A stretch of 10,810 nt of DNA, taken from NCBI GenBank assembly GCA_021781185.1, contig JAJXXI010000552.1:1-10810 (forward strand), in the 5' to 3' direction. Positions 6,764-10,810 of the stretch are shown here, one piece after another. Position numbers and translations under genes: made by a program. Every line of letters starts with the position of its first letter. Positions within the stretch are counted from its first letter, which is position 1. This DNA is from a bacterium. GTDB lineage: Bacteria > Verrucomicrobiota > Verrucomicrobiia > Limisphaerales > UBA11358. The notes under the pieces are model-generated. The model saw only the letters and a list, made by a program, of their open reading frames with translations, ran no database searches and had not been told where the DNA came from.

Positions 6764-8029
6764 TCAATAATTGGCACCCAGACCGATATAAACCATATTG
6801 CGGGTGTAACCACGGCCAGAGATGTCGGAAGACAGGTCGCCAAAATTATAACCAGCATTCGCGGATAAGTGAGTGTCAATCTGATAGTTGAGATTCAGGT
6901 CAACACTGACATAGTTGTCACCTGAGCCATTGCCACCACCACCCTTATAGGATGAATACTGATACTGACTGTTCACCGAACCTGTCAATTTAGGGGTGAA
7001 CTGATGATTGATGTCCGCATAAAAAGTGGAGCTTTGCTGATAGAGAGTCAAACCACCATTGCCACCATTCTGAAACGCAACGTCAGTTGAATTGATGTTC
7101 TGAGTGAAACCAGCCTGCAAATAGCTGCCAGGCAGATAGGTGTAGGTCAGGTTAACATCGGCATACGGTGCCAGCGAAGTGGAAGGCGAAACCGGATCGT
7201 TGTAGTTGTCAGTATCAACAACGCCACCACGCGCCATCCCCTTCAAGTTTGGAGTAAATTGATGCTGGATACCAACATACGCATAATGGGAATTGTGATC
7301 ACGGTCAGCACTAACATAAGGGTATCCGCTAGCAACAATTGGAGCGTCTCCATTATACCGAACTGCGGTGAAATCATAACCCACAAACCCCATCGTTTCA
7401 GGCTGGAAATGCCACTGAAAATCAATGCCACCATCTTGCTCAATACGATTCAGCAACGCAGCAGCACTCACCCCGTCGCCATACGAGTTTTTTGAGAAAA
7501 TAAACAAGTTGTTACCATAATGTATTTCAGTGCTGAATTGGGGGGTCCAGTCGGTGTCCACCGCCACCCTGGCACGATTGGCGAGGTTATTGCCACCTGA
7601 ACGGGTGACGGCACCACTACCGTCAAGCAATTTGGGATCTTGGCCGATAGCGAGAGAGTCGGTCACATTGGCCTTCCAGCGCGCATTGAATGCGTGATCC
7701 ACCCACAAATCCGCCTGATGGGTGTGGTCAATGGGATTCTGTCCAATGTCTTCACGCTTCTGGTAATAATACATCCCGTAGGTGTAGCGGATGCCAATGT
7801 CAGTTTGCTGTAGAGCCAGATTGGCGGAAATTGAAGGATTTACCTGAAAGCCAAAGCTGCTCGATTTGTTGTGGGAATACGTGTAATTGTCGTCGTAAAA
7901 GCCACGCAACGTCGCGGAAGCGTTCCAAATTTTTGGTGAAGCGCTTGCGTCCATACTCTGGGCGTTTGCAGATTGTAATCCGGCAGCACCGACTGCCACC
8001 AGTCCGACAGAAACGAAGATTTTTTTCAT
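6764..8029 (-). CDS. Outer-membrane beta-barrel protein of the polysaccharide locus (putative porin, EpsL/BBP2-like)
   Basis: The 421-residue protein begins with a signal peptide (MKKIFVSVGLVAVGAAGL, predicted cleavage after SANA at residue 23). The rest is rich in alternating aromatic and polar residues, repeated FTPNL/FTPKL turn motifs (QHQFTPNLKG, NHQFTPKLTG), and strands such as YADVNLTYTYL, YVSVDLNLNY and LSANAGYNFGD. It ends with the strand MVYIGLGANY, whose terminal aromatic fits the beta-signal for outer-membrane insertion. No enzymatic motif is seen. Barrels of this general kind (putative beta-barrel porin 2, or EpsL-type proteins) occur in exopolysaccharide operons, and I infer a role as outer-membrane pore or exporter partner. 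The family assignment is from overall character rather than a diagnostic motif. It is the first gene after a sigma70-like promoter, with AAGGCG a few bases before the ATG as a weak ribosome binding site. It is separated from the wzc-like gene by a terminator. Confidence 0.85.
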   Translation of the reverse strand: MKKIFVSVGLVAVGAAGLQSANAQSMDASASPKIWNASATLRGFYDDNYTYSHNKSSSFGFQVNPSISANLALQQTDIGIRYTYGMYYYQKREDIGQNPIDHTHQADLWVDHAFNARWKANVTDSLAIGQDPKLLDGSGAVTRSGGNNLANRARVAVDTDWTPQFSTEIHYGNNLFIFSKNSYGDGVSAAALLNRIEQDGGIDFQWHFQPETMGFVGYDFTAVRYNGDAPIVASGYPYVSADRDHNSHYAYVGIQHQFTPNLKGMARGGVVDTDNYNDPVSPSTSLAPYADVNLTYTYLPGSYLQAGFTQNINSTDVAFQNGGNGGLTLYQQSSTFYADINHQFTPKLTGSVNSQYQYSSYKGGGGNGSGDNYVSVDLNLNYQIDTHLSANAGYNFGDLSSDISGRGYTRNMVYIGLGANY

Positions 8030-8101
8030 TTTGCGCCTTTTATTTTAGCCGTTTAGAGTTCTCCCGCCATCAAAATTTTTCCGATGGTCGCTTTCGTTAG
8101 G

Positions 8102-8131
8102 AATCTATCAGGCCAGCGAGAGACTCGTCAA
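8102..8131 (-). promoter_or_regulatory. Sigma70-like promoter of the polysaccharide export operon
   Basis: On the minus strand TTGACG (8131-8126, 5 of 6) and TAGATT (8107-8102, 4 of 6) are separated by 18 bp. The predicted start is near 8095, giving a leader of about 65 nt before the barrel ATG. The leader contains a short inverted repeat, CCATC and GATGG, around an A/T-rich loop; I could not match it to a known riboswitch. A spaced inverted repeat lies just upstream of the -35. Confidence 0.5.
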
Positions 8132-8152
8132 AACATTTTTTAGGTAAATTAT

Positions 8153-8190
8153 CAATCATCCGAGACTTATGCGATGGCAAAAAATGATTG
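8153..8190. repeat. Spaced inverted repeat upstream of the operon promoter, possible activator site
   Basis: CAATCAT (8153-8159) and ATGATTG (8184-8190) are perfect 7-bp inverted arms separated by 24 bp. Their centres are 31 bp apart, about three helical turns, so both face the same side of the DNA. Relative to the predicted start near 8095 they sit at about -60 and -92, positions used by transcription activators. The interval between PolX and the barrel gene is AT-rich, so a chance match is possible. Confidence 0.3.
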
Positions 8191-8222
8191 GAAAACTGCT
8201 TGCGACAGCAAATTCTGAATTA

Positions 8223-9968
8223 TTACACAGGCAAATGTTTTAATTCCTTGAGCAATTGGGGCCACGGCGATGCGTTGATCACATCAGCCTTTGCCAGCCA
8301 GCCTTTTCGAGCCACTCCAGCCCCCAACCGGAGAAAGCCTGCATGACTATTCCGATGCGAGTCTGGATTGATGACGCATTTCACCCCCTTGCTTTTGGCG
8401 TAGGGCCAGTGCCGCCAATCCAGATCCAGCCGGTAAGGGTTGCAGTTTAACTCGATCCGCGTTCCCGTAGCCGCGCACGCATCAATCACCGCCGGCACGT
8501 TGACCGGATACGGCTCGCGTTCCAGCAAGAGGCGTCCTGTTAAATGCCCCAGGATATGCACAAACGGATTTTCCGCCGCCCGAATCAGCCGTTTTGTGTT
8601 TTCCGCTTCGCTGCCCGACGGAACGTGCAAGCTGGCCACCACCACGTCCAGTTCCGCCAGTATTTCGTCCTCAAAATCCAGCCGCTCCTTCAGAACATCC
8701 ACCTCCGTCCCCGTCAAAAGCCGGAAGTTTCGCCCCTCATTCGCGCATATTTCATTGATCCGGGCAATTTCCTTAAGCTGCTCCCGCAATCGTTTCACGT
8801 CCAACCCATTCGCCTGAACCGACGACTTGGAATGATCCGTGATCGCCCAGTATTCCAAGCCGAGGTCGGCCATGAACTCGGCAATCTCTTCCAATGTATT
8901 ATGCCCGTCGCTCCAGTTCGAATGGTTGTGCAATGAGCCTTTCAAGTCCGACCATTCAATGAGCTTGGGCAGGGTGTTTTTCTCGGCCGCCGCAAATTCT
9001 CCGTGGTCCTCGCGCAATTCCGGCGGCACAAAAGCCAACCCCAGTTCCGCGAAAACCTCCTCCTCCGTCCGGCATGGCACGAGCAGTTGGGGATCGCGCG
9101 TTTCTTCCTTGGACTTGAACAAACCGTATTCATTCAGCCGCAGGCCACGCTGGATCGCCCGCTGCCGCATCACAATATTGTGCTCCTTGCTGCCCGTAAA
9201 ATACGCCAGTGCAAACGGAAATTCCGCGTCGCTCACCACGCGCAGATCGCACTGGATGCCGTCCTCCAGAATCACGCTTGCCTTGGTTTCGCCCTTTGCC
9301 AGCACTTTGACAATGCCGGGTTGGGCCACGAAATAATCAATCACCGCCCCCGGTTTTTGCGAGGAGGCCAGCAGATCAATGTCGCCGATGACTTCCTTGA
9401 AACGCCGCAGGCTGCCCGCCGTGCTGCAGCGGATCACGTCCGGTTGCAAACGCAAATTTTCGAGCAGCGGTTCGGCCGCCCGCCAGGCCCTGCTCAATAA
9501 ATGTTTGCTGGCATAGGCGCGTTTGCGCCCGATGCCTTCGAGGATGTTCGCCTGGGTTTTTTCACCGAAGCCGTCCAGTTCGGCCACTTTGCCGGCCAGA
9601 CACGCTGACTCCAGCGTTTCAATCGAATCCACACCAAGTTTTTTATTCAATGCCTGGATTTTTTTGGGGCCGAGGCCGGAGATTTCCAGCATTTCAATCA
9701 ACCCCGGCGGAATGGAGGCCTTCAAATCATCGTAATATTTCAGGCGGCCCGTTTCGACCAGTTCCGTGATTTTCTGTTCCAGGGCCTCGCCGATGCCTTT
9801 GACTTCGCCCAGCCGTTTTTCCGCGACGAGCGTGATCAGCGGCTCGTTCAAGCCTTCGAGCGTCCGCGCCGCGTTGGCGTAAGCGCGCGTTTTGAACGGA
9901 TTTTCCCCCTTTAGTTCCAACAGCGTTCCGATTTCCACCAAAATCCCGGCAATTTTGTCTTTGTCCAT
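8223..9968 (-). CDS. polX: Family X DNA polymerase with C-terminal PHP domain (PolX)
   Basis: Bacterial PolX enzymes fill short gaps in base-excision and other repair and carry a PHP nuclease domain. The 581-residue product is close to B. subtilis PolX (570). The N-terminal 8-kDa-like region begins [25 protein letters not shown]. Helix-hairpin-helix segments follow ([37 protein letters not shown]). The palm has [16 protein letters not shown] with D196 and D198, and CDLRVV with D241, completing the catalytic aspartate triad. TGSKEHN lies in the thumb-side region. The PHP domain (about 343-575) keeps the metal ligands: [10 protein letters not shown] (H347, H349, D354), TDHS (D378, H379), GTEVD, ASLH, HILGH, ELNCNP and NPDSHR. 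Both activities should be intact. The gene diverges from the prepilin gene over 99 bp and ends 193 bp before the barrel gene with no clear terminator, so some readthrough into the polysaccharide operon is possible. No functional link to that operon is evident. Confidence 0.96.
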   Translation of the reverse strand: MDKDKIAGILVEIGTLLELKGENPFKTRAYANAARTLEGLNEPLITLVAEKRLGEVKGIGEALEQKITELVETGRLKYYDDLKASIPPGLIEMLEISGLGPKKIQALNKKLGVDSIETLESACLAGKVAELDGFGEKTQANILEGIGRKRAYASKHLLSRAWRAAEPLLENLRLQPDVIRCSTAGSLRRFKEVIGDIDLLASSQKPGAVIDYFVAQPGIVKVLAKGETKASVILEDGIQCDLRVVSDAEFPFALAYFTGSKEHNIVMRQRAIQRGLRLNEYGLFKSKEETRDPQLLVPCRTEEEVFAELGLAFVPPELREDHGEFAAAEKNTLPKLIEWSDLKGSLHNHSNWSDGHNTLEEIAEFMADLGLEYWAITDHSKSSVQANGLDVKRLREQLKEIARINEICANEGRNFRLLTGTEVDVLKERLDFEDEILAELDVVVASLHVPSGSEAENTKRLIRAAENPFVHILGHLTGRLLLEREPYPVNVPAVIDACAATGTRIELNCNPYRLDLDWRHWPYAKSKGVKCVINPDSHRNSHAGFLRLGAGVARKGWLAKADVINASPWPQLLKELKHLPV

Positions 9969-9996
9969 GCGCCAAATATGAAGCTGGCGGTGCGGG

Positions 9997-10013
9997 GTTC
10001 AAAGTTCAAAGTT
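9997..10013. repeat. Short tandem repeat GTTCAAA in the polX-prepilin intergenic region
   Basis: GTTCAAA occurs twice head to tail (9997-10003, 10004-10010) followed by GTT. A GAAC at 10020-10023 gives a weak inverted match to the first unit. It lies between the divergent polX and prepilin starts, about 30 bp before the polX ATG, where a regulator could act; it may equally be a slippage product. Confidence 0.4.
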
Positions 10014-10067
10014 GCTTCTGAACTTGTCCGGGCCGTGCCGAATGTTAGGTTGATCGAGTTCAATTCG

Positions 10068-10810
10068 ATGAATGTTCCCGGTCACAACTGCCATCAACCG
10101 AACTTAGGCTTCACCCTGATTGAGCTGCTCGTCGTTATTGCCATCATCGCCATTCTCGCAGCGCTGCTGCTGCCGGCACTTGCCAAAGCCAAGGATCAGG
10201 CCTATCGGATTCAGTGCCTGAACAATCTCAGACAACTCTCGCTCACCGCGCAGATTTATTCCGGCGACAACGCCGACCACTTGGTATCTAACGGCTATGG
10301 CACCGATCCCGCCCAAAAAACCTGGGTGGCCGGCGATGAACACAACAACATTCAGGCTTTTGGCAACTTGAGTTATCTGACCGATCCAACGAACGCTTTG
10401 TTTGCCGATCTGTTGAAAACTCCCGCCGTTTACCGCTGCCCCGCCGACCGGAGCAAACTGGCCATGGGCGGCGTTTTCCAACCGCGCGTGCGCACCTACG
10501 CCTTGAATTCCTATTTCAACTGGCAATACGGACCGCTCAACAACAATAACGCAAACTTTGTGAGTTTCCGAAAAACCTCCGATGTCGCCGGCCACAACCC
10601 CAGCGGGCTGTTTACGTTCATTGACACGTCGCCGGTGAGCGTCTGTTTTCCGGCCTTTGAGGTGATTGCCGAATCGAGCTCCTATTTTTTCCACCGCCCG
10701 TCCGTGGAGCACAATCATGCGGGAACCGTGGCCTTCGCCGATGGCCATGTGGAGGCGCATCGCTGGTCCAATCCGCAAACCTGGAAACTCGCCCATACGG
10801 TCAATGTAAC
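10068..10810 (+). CDS. Prepilin-type N-terminal cleavage/methylation protein with H-X9-DG motif, 3' end beyond the window
   Basis: The frame from the ATG at 10068 stays open to the right edge (247 complete codons). Residues 1-14 form a short leader ending in glycine (PNLG), followed by [21 protein letters not shown]. The prepilin peptidase site G14/F15, the E at +5 and the long hydrophobic helix match type IV pilin and type II secretion pseudopilins. [11 protein letters not shown] and CLNNLRQL follow, a common pattern in this family. A CPAD segment appears mid-protein and TYALNSYF after it. The H-X9-DG motif is [12 protein letters not shown] (H215, D225, G226). This protein type is abundant in Planctomycetota, Verrucomicrobiota and Lentisphaerota; its role is not established, though a secreted or surface-assembled pseudopilin is likely. 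Only a weak GAG lies upstream as ribosome binding site. In-frame TTG (10050) and GTG (10035) codons exist, but the ATG gives a normal leader. The family usually ends soon after H-X9-DG, so little is missing. Confidence 0.93.
   Translation, partial: MNVPGHNCHQPNLGFTLIELLVVIAIIAILAALLLPALAKAKDQAYRIQCLNNLRQLSLTAQIYSGDNADHLVSNGYGTDPAQKTWVAGDEHNNIQAFGNLSYLTDPTNALFADLLKTPAVYRCPADRSKLAMGGVFQPRVRTYALNSYFNWQYGPLNNNNANFVSFRKTSDVAGHNPSGLFTFIDTSPVSVCFPAFEVIAESSSYFFHRPSVEHNHAGTVAFADGHVEAHRWSNPQTWKLAHTVNV

Noticed and set aside
8095..8131. A possible sigma54 promoter (TGGC-type) before the barrel gene
   Set aside because: The GC element at the -12 position is missing at the required spacing; the sigma70-like hexamers fit better.
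8191..8222. A possible terminator after polX around a TTGC/GCAA inverted repeat
   Set aside because: The stem is only 4 bp and the following T-run is short, so it would not be a convincing terminator.
10104..10796. A 230-codon minus-strand open frame at the right edge
   Set aside because: It is antisense to the prepilin-type protein, whose leader, hydrophobic helix and H-X9-DG motif are unmistakable on the plus strand.

Overview
The window looks like chromosomal DNA of a Gram-negative bacterium from the Planctomycetota-Verrucomicrobiota-Lentisphaerota group, most likely a verrucomicrobial (Pedosphaera/Limisphaera-like) genome. The best lineage clue is the prepilin-type protein at the right edge. 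It carries a class III-like N-terminal leader and a C-terminal H-X9-DG motif, a family greatly expanded in that group. Outer-membrane proteins (TolC, an OPX lipoprotein, a beta-barrel) show a diderm envelope. Shine-Dalgarno sequences are weak or absent before most starts. The phylum call is inference; no rRNA or other phylogenetic marker is present.

Layout. (a) 1-1737: a divergent efflux pair, with the N-terminal part of a HlyD/YbhG-like lipoprotein adaptor on the minus strand and a complete TolC-family outer-membrane channel on the plus strand. They share a 97-bp intergenic region holding a perfect 6-4-6 palindrome that looks like a repressor operator. (b) 1846-3443: purH, the bifunctional last two steps of de novo IMP synthesis, closed by a strong intrinsic terminator. 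(c) 8029 down to 3442, minus strand: a four-gene exopolysaccharide export block in the order outer-membrane beta-barrel, Wzc-like polysaccharide co-polymerase/tyrosine kinase, short Wza-like OPX lipoprotein, and a small FHA-domain membrane protein. A sigma70-like promoter lies before the barrel gene, and an intrinsic terminator lies between the barrel and wzc genes. (d) 9968 down to 8223, minus strand: DNA polymerase X with a PHP domain. (e) 10068 to the right edge: the prepilin-type H-X9-DG protein, incomplete at its 3' end.

Working together. The adaptor and TolC would form the periplasmic and outer-membrane parts of a tripartite pump whose inner-membrane part lies outside the window. In the polysaccharide block, the Wzc-like protein would control chain length and assembly at the inner membrane and contact the periplasmic OPX. 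The OPX is short and lacks the C-terminal helix that lets E. coli Wza cross the outer membrane, so the neighbouring beta-barrel is the natural candidate for the outer-membrane pore. The FHA protein, translationally coupled to the OPX gene, is the least explained member. No glycosyltransferases, flippase or polymerase are visible, so the polymer is unknown.

The polysaccharide genes are visibly more AT-rich than purH. No tRNA, rRNA, CRISPR array, insertion sequence or origin was recognised. The longest stretch without a gene is the 193 bp at 8030-8222, which holds the promoter and a spaced inverted repeat described below. The most noteworthy points are the degenerate FHA protein in an export operon, the OPX/barrel pairing, and the terminator placed 7 bp before the wzc start codon.
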